The notes: generated from the sequence alone by a model not told the origin. A DNA stretch of 64,000 nucleotides from Ypsolopha sequella (GCA_934047225.1 OW204004.1:9924401-9988400); one strand, 5' to 3'; counted from the stretch's first letter, positions 21,388-32,439 are shown. Made by a program: numbers and translations.

Positions 21388-22110
21388 TTAAGAGGATGGT
21401 ATACCCTAACAACTTTTTTTATTACCCGTCCGGCATAATGAGTCTAATGGCAAAAACCTTGTTTGCTTTTCATAGAGGCGATTATATGTTGGCTCTTTGG
21501 CCTCTTGTTATTGGACGCGTAATACTAGTGCTCACGCAGCGAAACAACAAATTGGTGTGTTTTTAGCTAATACTGAAAAAGTTTGTAGGGAAAACTTATT
21601 GGATCTAGGTAACATCCCTTCATATATTTCTATTGACTGTTTTATAAAAAAAATCAAGTTGATCTCTTAACCACGTTTTTGAAACGAACGTTTGAAAACC
21701 AAAAAAAGAGGGTGGAAAACATTTGTTTTTTGACAAAAGTATAAATCTTAATACATTATTTATAGGTGGAATCCCTAGATTAATATATTTTCTTTAATAT
21801 GAGGAGTGTCATATTTTTCTTAAGTTGTCAACACTGACAGCGGGCACCTCTCTTGCTTTACGTCATTTGATATAGTCTAGGTTTGACCATTGACTTTCTG
21901 TGGAGCAGCGAGCTCAGTCTTGGACTATCCTTCGAAAAAGTAACTTGTAACCAGGAACCTATGCGAGTTGGTTTAAATTAATTTAACAAGTGTAAAATAA
22001 AATCAGTAAATAAGTAATTAAAGATAAAAGTAGTATTATTTGTGAAAGGAGAGACCTAGTTTCTTCCAATGAACCCTTGAAAACCTGGTGTTGTTGATGT
22101 CCCGTTAAAT
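21388..22110 (+). repeat. TTAAGAGGATGG repeat family, interrupted copy
   Basis: TTAAGAGGATGGTATACCCT through AATATGAGGAG at about 21807 matches 35567-36000. About 230 bp of foreign sequence follow (from about 21812), and the repeat resumes with GGAGAGACCTAGTTTCTTCC at about 22048, ending GAAAACCTGGTGTTGTTGAT. The interruption is an insertion with no coding content. Confidence 0.6.
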
Positions 22111-22194
22111 TTGGGGTTCTCAAGGAATAAAGGTGTAAATTTTATTATCTTTTCATACATACCTACTCACTGTGTATGTGTATACATACATATC

Positions 22195-22322
22195 GTCACA
22201 AACATGAATCCCAGAGAGAGTGTCAACTGTGAACTGCGAAATGAAAGCCACAGTCCACACGTGATATAACCGCTTTCCACCAACGATTTTTACATAGTAC
22301 TTCGGGCACAAATGGACCAACA
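22195..22322 (-). mobile_element. SINE 3' fragment, minus strand
   Basis: CGTCACAAACATGAATCCC, GAAAGCCACAGTCCACACG, ACTTCGGGCACAAATGGACC. The body only; the tRNA-like head is missing. It ends just before a TTAA-2 element. Confidence 0.65.
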
Positions 22323-22324
22323 GC

Positions 22325-23086
22325 TTAAGGCGATTAGTGTCGCCAAATTAATAGCTCGATGTGTGTCGGTACGAATATCGAGGGAAACGAAATTGAAATA
22401 ACATTCATATCAGCGCGCATTGCATACTGACTGTAACTGAGCTCACTGCGTCCTTGATAGGGCGAAATAGAAAAAAATAATACTTTTCACATGGACGTGA
22501 TTGTTTGATTGAATAAAATCCTATGTTACTATCCTACTCGGTTGGTGATCATTGAACCTTGTTCCTGGTCCCTGGCCTGGTCTCCGGTATGGGTTCGGGC
22601 GGTTGATTGGATTTTACCTTTTATAATATATACTTTACCTATCATTTTAATCGTATATATATTGCTACATTAATTAAATTAACCTTTAATCTAGTCCATG
22701 TTCATTTATAATTTTATTACATATCTTTTTATTTGATTAAATTTGACGTGTAAAAAGTGTATTATATATACCTACTTTGCAAAATAAACTATTTGAATTG
22801 AATTTGTTATGTTTATAGCTATCAAGTTTACGTATTAATCAAAGCATAAATAAATGAAATCGACCAAGCCGCTTTAAGAACGGTAGGGAATTCCAGCCAA
22901 AAAACACCATGCGGTTGAATTTTTTTTCCATGTAGAAGTTTTGGTATGTAAAGGAAAAAGGAAAAATGTTGCATATGTCGTCTTAGAGTTCATCATTCGT
23001 ATGCATTTTTTCCAATATTTTTGGTTCGGTCATAAATGAAGAGTAGGCTTTAGAAAGTACCCATTTGGCGATACCAAGCCCTTTAA
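22325..23086. mobile_element. MITE family TTAA-2, copy 1, with nested retroposon
   Basis: TTAAGGCGATTAGTGTCGCC at the left, and inverted TTAAAGGGCTTGGTATCGCC at the right; TTAA at both ends. The interior matches the uninterrupted copy at 50324-50799 (ATATCAGCGCGCATTGCATA, GAGTAGGCTTTAGAAAGTAC) except for about 280 bp at 22526-22808, which is a LINE 3' end. Removing that leaves about 480 bp, the same size as copy 2. Confidence 0.8.
22526..22808 (+). mobile_element. LINE 3' UTR inserted in the TTAA-2 MITE
   Basis: GGTTGGTGATCATTGAACCT, TTCCTGGTCCCTGGCC, GTATGGGTTCGGGCGG, closing with GCAAAATAAACTATTTGAAT and a TTGAATT tail. The same sequence occurs at 57735-58022. ATGTTA-like sequence on both sides suggests a target duplication. 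A severely 5'-truncated retroposon. Confidence 0.75.
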
Positions 23087-23128
23087 CGTGCCTTTCGAAG
23101 TACACAGACCGATCACAAATGAATGTGC

Positions 23129-23192
23129 ACCGCAAGGATTGAACCTACGAATATTGGTTTAGCAGGCGAGCGCTCCACCACTCGGCCACAAT
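23129..23192 (-). mobile_element. tRNA-like fragment (SINE head or tRNA pseudogene)
   Basis: Minus strand: TGGCCGAGTGGTGGAGCG as A box and GTAGGTTCAATCCTTGCGGT as B box, 5' of which lies GCCTGCTAAACC. Class II-like (tRNA-Ser-like) spacing but no convincing acceptor stem. Not called as a functional tRNA. Confidence 0.45.
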
Positions 23193-23345
23193 ACAATACA
23201 ATACAATATAGCTTTATTGTCACAAAAGAGAATACTAGAGAATTGAACATAAAAATGCAAGTACAAAGGGTAAGTACAAATAGGCGGTCTTATCGCTTAA
23301 AGCGATCTCTTCCAGACAACCTTTAGGTGGGAGAAACTGTACGAT
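23193..23345 (-). mobile_element. LINE 3' end, minus strand
   Basis: The plus strand begins with repeated ACAAT units, then ATATAGCTTTATTGTCACAA, and reaches GATCTCTTCCAGACAACCTT. On the minus strand this is a 3' UTR with ACAATAAAGC and an ATTGT tail. Related pieces: 30716-30790, 31170-31240, 32726-32845. Confidence 0.65.
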
Positions 23346-24089
23346 AGGATTGCTGAAAAGGCGGTTTACATGTATACATAAAATAGTAGCAAAGTTATAT
23401 AAATAATAGACCATACATACATAAATAATTATATCAAATAACATACTATTGTACTTAAATTTAATACAAACATTTTATTATCTTTCTTAAAATTTATAGT
23501 AGGTAGTATTAGGTATTTCTAAACCAATACCAAGCAATGTTATCACAAAATATACAAATACCTTTGTTTAAAGGGATCATTCTTATCTTAAACTACATCG
23601 GTAACTCGGAAGAATAAATAAAATTGTTAACATTTAAAATTAATTAAAAAATTATACTAAGTTTATGTTTCAGGTAACGACATCCAGTATAACTATAGAT
23701 CAATGATATCAGACTTTGAATTATATGCACGGACGTATGTATATAATACAGGGAAATTATGAAGAATTATATTACATAATATATTTCATTACACATTTTT
23801 AATCAACTTCTGAAGATCCAATCGAGGGACACGAAATTATATCGCTTACATTTTTTGAACAACTATGATATACAATCTCCATCTACAAAGATTCTACGAT
23901 TACGTATTCTACGCATTCTACGATACCGTTTTTGCTTCTGCCATATTAAATTTATCAATCAATTCGTGTTGTTTATAAAAAAAAAAAAATTCACCAAAAA
24001 GTTTTAACCTTATACATTAAATAACTATGTGGCCCAAATATAGGCATAGCCTGACCCGTGGGTGCCATTCATCGCCAAGCATACGAATA
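23346..24089. other. No recognisable feature
   Basis: AT-rich sequence; one imperfect tandem (TTCTACGATTACGTATTCTACGCATTCTACG, given as units TTCTACG) near 23890. No gene. Confidence 0.35.
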
Positions 24090-24483
24090 CAGGGTGTAAA
24101 AGCAAAGGCAAGAATCCTTCTAGGGTATGTTAGTATGAATAATATTGTTTTTAAAAAAAATAGCGGCAATTTTTTTTTTACGTAGCAGTACCACATAATA
24201 ACACGATTTGTTAAACTTGAAATACTCTAATCCGATGGACACTCTCGCTGGTCGTTGACCTCTGATAGCGTCAGTAGCACAGAACATAATTACTCAATGT
24301 GATTGGTCGTTACCGCACTAAGGGGTGAATGAACTGCATTGATAAGAGTGCGCAGCTGGATCTTAGGAAAACAATATAATTTTTGGTAAAAATTTAAGGT
24401 ATACTTTTTTTTATCGTAATCGTATCAGTATCGTGTGTACTTTCTTACCCTAAAGGGATTCTTGGTTTTGCATTTACACCCTG
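24090..24483. mobile_element. MITE, CAGGGTGTAAA ends, TA target
   Basis: Left CAGGGTGTAAAAGCAAAGGC, AAGAATCCTTCTAGGGTA; right, inverted, CAGGGTGTAAATGCAAAACC, AAGAATCCCTTTAGGGTA. TA at 24088-24089 and 24484-24485. About 40-bp terminal repeats with a non-coding interior. Tc1/mariner-like by its TA target. Confidence 0.8.
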
Positions 24484-24967
24484 TATATCACGGTGCAGCC
24501 GCACGTCTTGTCCGCGCGGCAAAATATTTTTGTAGATGTGAACAAAACTGTAACAAGATTTACAGTGCATGTTGAGTGAATGCTACGTGTTGGGCGTAAG
24601 GTTCGTAATTGATTGTACTGAACGAATGTCTCTTGGTATCGGTACAATGCGTATCTATTTAATATCAGTCAACACACACATGTAAAGAAGCGGCGACACT
24701 GGTTACGGAAGGAATCACTTCTAGTACCTATTTATTCAGATTCCTATGGTGCCAGTGTTCAGATATGGCTTAATATTAACTGCAGGTGGCAGGTGAAAAA
24801 GCTCTTATATTACTATATATACTTTTATTCTACTATAGTTCTTATATTCAGCTCTATTATATTTGTCTACTTTATTTTGTACATAAATATTATTAGTCTG
24901 TTTTTTGTCTGAGTGCCCATACTTAGAAGCACTTAGTCCACAGATTGGCTAAGTGGTCTGTGACTTA

Positions 24968-25194
24968 CCCCCGGTTTCTGAAAGGCCAATCAAAGTTAAC
25001 AGTAGATTAAAAAAACTTTAACCGCAAATAACGGTGAAAATAAAGCATATATGAAGTCTGAATAGTGATGAATCAATAATTAACTTAGTTAATTTTTGAT
25101 TTCAATGTAAAATTCCCACTTTTTCTGGCTTAATCCGCAGATAATTATTTTTTAATCTACTGTCAACATTGATTGGCCTTTCAGAAACCGGGGG
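24968..25194. mobile_element. MITE, CCCCCGGTTTCTG ends, TTA target (Harbinger-like)
   Basis: Left CCCCCGGTTTCTGAAAGGCC, AATCAAAGTTAACAGTAGAT; right, inverted, CCCCCGGTTTCTGAAAGGCC, AATCAATGTTGACAGTAGAT. TTA flanks both ends (24965-24967, 25195-25197). A TTA/TAA trinucleotide duplication is the hallmark of PIF/Harbinger elements. The arms are about 46 bp and nearly identical. Confidence 0.8.
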
Positions 25195-25325
25195 TTAGTC
25201 CGATAGAAGGCGCTGGAAGCCTAATAACAAGTTAGTCCTCGATTAGCTTAGCTTGGTTTCTAACGTTGACCAACATTTTTAAATTTGCTTGACGTATGTT
25301 TTTGAATAAAGATTAATTATTATTA

Positions 25326-25745
25326 TTACGAAGGTACACTTTTCAGTCACGGGCCCATAGAGACCCCGGACATTTGAAAGGCATTCATGGGGCCGAAGCC
25401 AACATTGAAGGGGTCTTTTGTACTATTTTATCTAAATGTGAGATGGCTGCATCTATGGAGGCCTCTCCCTCAATGTATCATTGAGATACACTAACAAACA
25501 GTCCCTCACAGTTGCCAAACTATTGCCAGGAAGGAAGCGACTTGGAATGGGCTATGAGGATGGGATGCTAAATGGACCGGATAACAGGGCTATGGAGTGA
25601 GATAAGGGACATCTGCCTCGAAAATCTCTCACAAATTTAAGTATGGCAGATGGTGACTTGCTGTTTGATAACTGTCCAGCAGGATAGCCGTTGTGGGCTC
25701 CTATCTAGCCACCATAGGACGGCCAGGGGGCAACACTATGTAAGC
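25326..25745. other. Unrecognised moderately GC-rich stretch
   Basis: Less AT-rich than its surroundings, with broken reading frames on both strands (stops every 20-40 codons). It looks like an old coding or element remnant, but I cannot match it to a family. Confidence 0.3.
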
Positions 25746-25771
25746 AGCTAAAGTATATTTTGAATCAAAAA

Positions 25772-25860
25772 TCTCTATCAAAAGCAAATAAAGTCTTTGC
25801 CATTTGACTTATTGTGCTGTACGGGTAATAAAAAGTTGATAGCGTAGGCCATACTCTTAA
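25772..25860 (-). repeat. TTAAGAGGATGG repeat family, fragment
   Basis: On the minus strand: TTAAGAGTATGGCCTACGCT, TTTTATTACCCGTACAGC, GTCAAATGGCAAAGAC. This matches the first 90 bp of the family. Confidence 0.6.
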
Positions 25861-26476
25861 CGGCTCGCCTGCTTTGACTCTCCCACTTTCTGGGTGAGCG
25901 CTTATCATCCTATGTCCGATCGACGCTTTCTATCAGACGTGGTAGTAGCCAAACGAAATCACATTAAAAAACTCAGTAAGTTACCAATTTTGCGAATTAT
26001 AAAACAATTTTTTTTTGTCTCAAAACGTTTTATTTTATTATTATTATTACTTATAGATCTTGGTGTCCCGTTAGAAATTATATTCTCTTCGATTAACACA
26101 AAATATAAAGCATTCTTTTACAAGTTCACGAATAAAGTAAATCGATTTCAATTAAGGGGAAGCCGTTCAACATTTTTATGGCGACCTTTTTAAAGTTCAC
26201 CGAACAATATCGAGCAAAAGGGTCTGAGCGCTGACGTCATGATTATTCCTGACGTCAGGATCAGGAGTTTTCAGGACTTACGGTTAGGGCCCTGGATATA
26301 AATATTTTATGGCGATTGAATGAACGCACCCCTGAGTACCAATAAACAATAAAATATCGGTAAAGTACACGATCCTTACTTTATTGTGGTTCCGTTGGGG
26401 ATTTAATAATAATAATATATGAGCCCGTCTCCTACATGAAGGTTTTTATGAAAATCAATTATGTTTAAAATAAAAT

Positions 26477-26845
26477 GTTCGGGTTCAATACAACAATGCG
26501 TTTAGGATGCTGATGGGGTTGCCGCGACACTGCAGTGCCTCAGGCATGTTTGCAGAGGCGCGAGTTGATTGTTTTCATGCCACCTTGAGAAAAAGATGCG
26601 CGTCCCTGGTGCGCAGAGTGCGCGGCAGCAACAACAGTATCCTGGCCATGATAGCGGACAGGTTTGATTGCTGTTACATGAATCACTGCTGCAGTATTCA
26701 TGTGGCAGTAGACAGACCTGTCTTCTCTAAAATTAATAATTTTAATGTTACTAACACTTAGCATAGGACTAGACTAAGTTTACTAACAAAATTTGTGATC
26801 CATAGTTGGTCTTTCAATAAATGATTTGATTTGATTTGATTTTGA
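26477..26845 (+). pseudogene. LINE ORF2 C-terminus and 3' UTR
   Basis: The frame from 26477 is open for 94 codons to TAG at 26759: VRVQYNNAFRMLMGLPRHCS, ASGMFAEARVDCFHATLRKR, CASLVRRVRGSNNSILAMIA. The YNxAxRxLxGLPR...ASxMFAxA...R+R..SL..R...SxNS pattern is the region behind the reverse transcriptase of Jockey/CR1-type LINEs in Lepidoptera. A 3' UTR and an ATTTGATTTGATTTG tail follow. It is strongly 5'-truncated but the reading frame is unbroken, so it inserted recently or lies in a young family. Nothing suggests it is expressed. Confidence 0.8.
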
Positions 26846-26937
26846 TTAAAAAGCTAAAAACAGAAGTAAAATTATTTTTTTGATATCCGAAAAAATTACG
26901 AAGTTATTGGCAATCAAAGTGTGCTTAACGGCTATCG

Positions 26938-27347
26938 CTAAAGATGCTATGCGAATTTTATTGTTGTCACTGCCACTCTAAGCGTAAACACGCAGTGCGA
27001 GAGGGGCGCATTCAGGGCGAAAGGGAAAAAAGTTAGTTTTATATTTTTACAAAAAAAAAAAAATAATAGCTAGTAAAATTTCCAAAATCTAATATCTAGA
27101 TATTGTTTGTAACCCATTTATTAAAATATATTTGAATTCTGTACATGGTTTCTATTTGTCAAACAAGGAGAAAAAGTGTGTTTGAAGGCCTCATTTCAAC
27201 AGTTATTTCTATCGAGGGAAATGTATACAAACACTTTTTCCAAAAACAAAACCCTAGATTATGTAATCAAAATGCATATACCAGAAATTGATTGAAATTT
27301 TTCGTGTATTTCATGAAGCACCCGTATTTTTTTACATATCGCCTTCA
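26938..27347. mobile_element. MITE family TTAA-1, copy 2
   Basis: CTAAAGATGCTATGCGAATT left and TACATATCGCCTTCAA right, so both TTAA ends are mutated. The interior aligns with 48864-49287 but is more diverged, implying an older insertion. Confidence 0.75.
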
Positions 27348-27566
27348 AAAATTCAAAAAGATTTAAACTTTGCTCTAATTAATCAGCTACTATAAAAATA
27401 TACTGATATTTCACTACAGAGACGCGTCCATATTGCAAATCATCTTAAAAATAAAAATTTGTTTATTCAACATGCATAAAAAAAGATATTATCTTTATAT
27501 AATATTAAAATGTGACGTTCTCATGGCAACTAGCCATGGCATGCCATGTTTTAAACGTAATCGAGT

Positions 27567-27857
27567 AATTTATTGCTCTTACGCCCGTGTATCATACTGC
27601 GTTTTTCAATGCATAGTGTGAGGAAATAAAACAAATATAATCTTGTGAACTTTAAATTATGATTGGCTCAAAAAAGCTCCAAAGCCGTTAAACAGTGGAA
27701 AAAAAAGTATAACATTTATGGTACACAGGAAAGGCTGCAGGTTAGCCAACCATTGTAAATAAATAAAAAAAAATAAAGCCCTAGGGCAAAATAATCGACT
27801 TTCTGTTCGGTTTTGATGCATAAAAAGTGGGCCTTTACGAGCACTTGCATTGAAAAA
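27567..27857 (+). repeat. Unclassified 290-bp repeat, copy 1
   Basis: Matches 54322-54622 over its length: CCGTGTATCATACTGCGTTT, CAATGCATAGTGTGAGGAAA, ATTATGATTGGCTCAAAA, AGGAAAGGCTGCAGGTTAGC, GCAAAATAATCGACTTTCTG. CAATGCAT near the left and TGCATTG near the right are inverted, but no clear terminal repeat or duplication exists. Confidence 0.7.
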
Positions 27858-28199
27858 TGAATTTTGTCACTTTGTTTGTCAAAAACAGTATAAGGGATGG
27901 TATCAATTTAAAGGTTCATTAAACTTAAAAAACCTTTCTGCAACTGGCCCTAAATGTTGCTGTCCGCAATGTGTCTTTTATTATATGCAATTTGCTATGT
28001 TAAATTTGGTTTTAAGCGATCATTTATTTATTCCAAAGGAATCTTCTTAGCTCATCACATATTTAAAATTAAGCAATAATTTATAATAGGTATGAAATTT
28101 CCGTTTTCTATGGAGAATTTGAAAGAAACTCAATTTTCAGTACCAACATTTTTGCATTTTTTTCAAGAATGACAAATCCTAATTTTATGATTTTTTTGT

Positions 28200-28500
28200 G
28201 TATAAATGAGCTAACAGCAACATTAATTTAATTTCTGAAAAGTGTCAGCTGTAAAAAATTATTACGAATCTTATCATGGAAACGGATGGCATTTAGGACG
28301 AACTGTTTTTGAAAATTAAATTTTAGTTCTCAGACTGACAATAAAAACAAAATTTAATACCTACGTAGATGTAAAACCTTGAAATTAACTTTCAAACTAA
28401 CAACAAACATTGGAAATAGCTATTGAATAACAGAAATTATGAATTCATGAATATGTAAGAAAGTTTAGGCAACTTCATAGGTAATTACCTATTACATGAA
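28200..28500 (+). repeat. Unclassified 300-bp repeat, copy 2
   Basis: Same block order as 16765-17060, including ATTACGAATCTTATCATGGA and TAAAACCTTGAAAT. Confidence 0.7.
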
Positions 28501-28799
28501 AAAATATAGCTAACAAAGAGACAAGTAGACAAGAGAGCTTTTATTTATAGGATTGGTCTGTTAGACCGAACCCTAAAGTAGGGCCACGGAAATGTATATC
28601 ACTGGAACAAGCAGAATAGAAACTCGAAAAAGGGTTTTCATTGTTAAACTTTTGTGTTTTTTATCGTTGTTCTGCCTCCAAACTTATTTTGGTTTATGCT
28701 TATTTACGGAACCTTAGATTATTTCAAGCAACCAATTATAAAAGTTAAAAAGTAAGCGAGTGAAATACATTTAAAACAGGAAGTTATCAATAATATGTA

Positions 28800-29059
28800 A
28801 GGTTAAATAATGTTAGTTTGCGAAACTCAAAACATAGGTAGTACTAATCTATATGAACAATTGTTTGTATGGGAGCTAAGTGAAATTATTGAAATTTGTT
28901 TTCACCTTTTCATACTGGACCAGTCAGCTGATCGGGGCAATTTGTATGGGAGGAAGTGAAAAAAAGTTGCGAATTTCGCTTAGCTCCCATACAAACAGTT
29001 GTTCATATAGACTAGTACTACCTATGTTTTGAGTTTCGCCAACTAATATTATTTAACCT
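28800..29059. mobile_element. Palindromic MITE, AGGTTAAAT family, best copy
   Basis: AGGTTAAATAATGTTAGTTT left, inverted AGGTTAAATAATATTAGTTG right, TA on both sides. The arms continue as AACTCAAAACATAGGTAGTA and ATGGGAGCTAAG and extend over 100 bp, so nearly the whole element folds back. Confidence 0.85.
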
Positions 29060-29105
29060 TATATATACCAATTTTACGGGATATGACGGAATTCGAGACC
29101 TGAGC

Positions 29106-29527
29106 TTAAGAGGCTATGCGAATTTTACTTTTGTCACTGTCACACCAAGCGAAAAATTGCGCAGTGCGAGAGGGGCGGATTCAGGGCGAAAGGGAATAAA
29201 GTTGGTTTTATATTTTAATAAAAAAACTAAAATAGCTAGCAAAATTTCAAATATCAAATCTCTAGATATTGTTTAAACACACCTAATAAAATATGTTTGA
29301 GTTCTCTATATGGTTCCTATTCGTCAAACGAGAGAAAAAGTGTGTTTGAAGACCTCATTTTAACAATTATTTCTATCGAGGAAAATTTATCCTAACATAT
29401 TTTCCAATTTTAAAACCCTAAATTATATAATCAAAATGTATATACCAGAAATTTATTAAAATTTTCCGTGTATTTCATGAAATACACAGAAAAGAATCAC
29501 CCGTATTTTTTTCGCATATTGCCTTAA
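29106..29527. mobile_element. MITE family TTAA-1, copy 3
   Basis: TTAAGAGGCTATGCGAATTT at the left, CGCATATTGCCTTAA at the right, giving an intact TTAA at each end. The terminal inverted repeat is about 17 bp (TTAAGAGGCTATGCGAA against TTAAGGCAATATGCGAA). Non-coding. Confidence 0.85.
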
Positions 29528-29530
29528 TAA

Positions 29531-29582
29531 TTTGGTCAAGTGTGCGTGCTACACAATACGGGTACGGAACCCTAAAAACATT
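29531..29582 (+). repeat. GGGTTCCGTA-type repeat, fragment
   Basis: TTTGGTCAAGTGTGCGTGCT and ACGGGTACGGAACCCTAAAA: joined ends without the interior, right beside the TTAA-1 copy. Confidence 0.55.
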
Positions 29583-29954
29583 ATGGTATAGCCATAGCCA
29601 AACAGACTTCGTGAGATAGAATATCTGTACCAACTCAAAATTGATATTCCTATTGGGTCGGTATTTCCAGCACTCATGCAAACAAATCTGAGGCGTTAAC
29701 GGTACACTCGAAGTCTCGAAGTGAAACGAGAAACACAGACCCTTAATACGGTGGTTTCGTTATGTATGTAGATTTAAACAACTTAAGGGTCGGTGTACGA
29801 CGTTCAATAATGCGGGCCTCCCCTTAAATTGCTCTTCAAGACCCGACAAAATTAGTTTTGCTCATTATCAAATAGGTGAAAATGCCTCTTTGAAATAGAA
29901 TGTCAATTCAACTAAATTAAATACATAGTCACTTCATGAATCTCTAAAGGGTTG

Positions 29955-30000
29955 TCAAATGTGTTTCCAAGAGTCACAGTCCACACTCTTACCCTTCGGC
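29955..30000 (-). mobile_element. SINE 3' fragment
   Basis: GTTTCCAAGAGTCACAGTCC matches the GCAAGTCACAGTCCACAC block of the SINE body. Truncated on both sides. Confidence 0.45.
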
Positions 30001-30421
30001 CACAGCTTCAGGCTTCTGGCGGCGCTTCTTGCTGCGCTTCCAGGCGGTTTTTGCGACGGGCTTTGCCCTGCCAGGACACCCGTCGGCGCCTTGCACCGCA
30101 TCGGATGCATAGCGCGTTCGCTCGCTCAAAGCGCTTGACACTAGGTTCGTCCTGTGCGCTCGATCACTGTTTCAATCACCCGCCTCCCCGCACACCGCCG
30201 TCCCGAGAGCGCAAGTCACTCGAAGCCGGAAAAGACGCGCGAGAGGCGATCCATGGCTGGCTCTATACAACTTCATACATTTATTCTCTCCGCCGGCGCC
30301 GTCGCAAGAAGAACCGCTTGGCGCGCCTCTCGAAGCCTGAAGCTATAGCCGACCGGTTAAGGCAGCATATAAAGTCTACTTTAATATACTTGAAATCGCG
30401 AAGTACGCAAGACGCAACTTA
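30001..30421. other. GC-rich stretch with inverted similarity between its ends
   Basis: Clearly GC-richer than anything nearby. The left (AGCTTCAGGCTTCTGGCGGC...GGTTTTTGCGACGGG) resembles the inverse of the right (AGCTTCAGGCTTCGAGAGGC...GGTTCTTCTTGCGACGG). A frame of 156 codons runs through on plus, rich in R, and the minus strand can encode KRSKKRRQKPEAVAEG, both arising from the same codon-biased DNA. It may be an inverted duplication of a basic-protein segment or a GC-rich repeat. I do not call a gene. Confidence 0.35.
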
Positions 30422-30575
30422 GAACAGTTTCATACTAACGGTGAGGTACTCAATAATAATACCAGACGGCGTCACCAGCTGTACGTCCCCGCGAGGAGAC
30501 TCGCCAAGTCTGACAAGTGTCTCAGTGTGCTGGTGCCGAAAGTGTACAGTACGCCCTTCCAACTTATATTAAAAC
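30422..30575 (+). pseudogene. LINE ORF2 C-terminal fragment
   Basis: The frame from 30422 reads FHTNGEVLNNNTRRRHQLYV, PARRLAKSDKCLSVLVPKVY. The NTRxRxxLxVPxxRLxxxxxSxxxxxxKxY pattern is the conserved C-terminal block of CR1/Jockey-like ORF2. Upstream reverse transcriptase is missing. Confidence 0.65.
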
Positions 30576-30715
30576 TGCGCCAAGTGACACTCATCCATCA
30601 GCCTATTTGTACTTAAATCACCCTTATTTGTATTTCTGTAGCTACTATCATACACGTGTTGAATTTATCACAAGTACATATATTTCCTTCCTATACATAA
30701 CGTTACCTTTATTTA

Positions 30716-30790
30716 CAATACAATACAATATAACTTCATTGTCACACCACAAAAGAAAAGGAAAACAATAACATTTAACCTAAGGTGCTA
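30716..30790 (-). mobile_element. LINE 3' end, short, minus strand
   Basis: ACAATACAATACAATATAAC, TTCATTGTCACACC: the same tail as 23193-23345. Confidence 0.5.
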
Positions 30791-31169
30791 CGTAAAAGTT
30801 TTAGCGTCCCTGTTACCCGTGGAAAAGTAGCGAAAAGTCGGTTTTTTATTAATATAAAATGTACTAAGCTATTTTGTCAAAAAAAATTTCAAGGACACTT
30901 TACAAATACATTATACCCACATTTTGAATGCAACTTCACAATTAAATTTGTAAGGATTTCAGAATAACAGGAAAAAAATAAAACAATTAAGAGGTCTTTT
31001 CGGAATTAAATTCTATCGATATAATTTCATCCAATCGCGTTTTTCTTCAATGAGAATCTTAATCAAATACTCAATAAACATTTACCCAAAAATAAAATAC
31101 GTAGATGACGTTATAGTGAAGTAAATGGATTCGAAAAAACCCAATTTTTTTTGGTATCGCTATAAAAAT

Positions 31170-31240
31170 GCGATTAGGTTAAGTACAATTATCGCTTGAA
31201 GTGATCTCTTCCAGACAACCTTTGGGTGGAAGCAATTGTG
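31170..31240 (-). mobile_element. LINE 3' UTR fragment, minus strand
   Basis: ATCGCTTGAAGTGATCTCTT, CCAGACAACCTTTGGGTGG matches the inner part of 23193-23345. The tail is absent. Confidence 0.5.
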
Positions 31241-31544
31241 CGGAAGGATTTTAGAAGAAATTATCATAGTCCCGAATATTTCGTACATGTTCAATATAAT
31301 AAAAAGGTAAAGGATTTTCCGTCTATAAAGCCACCGGTAACTGTTTTTCTGAATTCCATCAAAAAGCATTGATCTTTTTTGTACGAGTAGTGTATGAAAA
31401 TCCATTTCCTGCTATGATTTACTTTGATAAATGTTAAGCAGTTAACTAAGCAATTTAAATTTTCTATAACACATTTTATCAAAAAGTGAAAAAAGTATTT
31501 TTAAAGATGTAAATAATAATCGACTGTGGAGGTAATACCATCTT

Positions 31545-31835
31545 ACTTGGAGACCCCCTCGATGTAATTTGGGGGAGAGCAAAAAACCAGGAGGCCCACC
31601 ATGCCTGGGACCGATGGATGGCGGTATATCCATCTCTTTAAAGCCGGGCCTTGTATATGGAACAGACTGGTGACGGGCAGCGGCGTCACTGGTGCGAAGG
31701 TTCTGGCACCGCGTTCTCCAACCCGCCTGCCCAGCGTGTGTGAGTATGGGCAATTCTTCCAGGATGACCGCCGGGAGTGGCAAAGTCCTGGAAAGGCTTA
31801 TGTGCAGCAGTGGACGAACTAGGCTGATGGATGGA
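31545..31835 (+). mobile_element. LINE 3' end with GATGG tail
   Basis: The reference copy of this end in the window. CCACCATGCCTGGGACCGAT, GGAACAGACTGGTGACGGGC, CAACCCGCCTGCCCAGCGTG, then FFQDDRREWQSPGKAYVQQW and a stop, then AGGCTGATGGATGG. The GKAYVQQWTN ending is the same as the closing residues of the RTE-like fragment at 15754, so the parents belong to the same broad group. 5'-truncated. Confidence 0.7.
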
Positions 31836-32439
31836 AATAATAATTACATAATAATATTAAAAATACTAGCAAGATATGGTTCTTAGTATAGCAACACTAC
31901 CGAAATGCTTTGTTTTTTGCAAAATGAGCAGATACCATTCTCGGTTAAGGGAAATCATTTTTCAAAAAGCTTCGAATGCAGTTTTTATTTTCTCAAAATC
32001 AATGGCGAGAGTCCTATGAGGAAATTTATTGATTGTTGTTTGCAGTTTAGACTTTCCCCATTTTAGCGCGCTAACCTGTATATCAAACAGAACGAACAGT
32101 GATTAATAATTGACGGGTACCATAACTTAACAAACTCACTGTACATTATACAAGCCCTTCAAAGTTAATGTTTTGTAAGTAATACCCTGCCATTGAGATT
32201 TTTTTTTATAATACACGTATCTTTTTGTGCGTAACGACAAAAGCTCGAATATTATGATGAACTACCAATAAAAGTTATACGATGTCGGCGTTTTTTTGAG
32301 TGATCGATCAATCACTTTATTTAATTATATTTAAATACTTGGATTTTGCAAATAACAAATAGAAACCTCAGAAATGAAGGCAGATTTCGCTTAGCAAATT
32401 ACAGTACGGAGCGTCAACAATTATTTTTGTATGGGGCCT
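31836..32439. other. No recognisable feature
   Basis: AT-rich, without repeats or a convincing frame. Confidence 0.35.

Noticed and set aside
21378..21566. Coding sequence (62 codons) at the start of the TTAAGAGGATGG repeat
   Set aside because: Copies at 10436, 35567 and 37479 disrupt the frame.
29952..30422. 156-codon plus-strand frame as a gene
   Set aside because: It starts in a SINE fragment, runs through a GC-rich inverted-similarity block with few possible stops, and ends at a LINE fragment.
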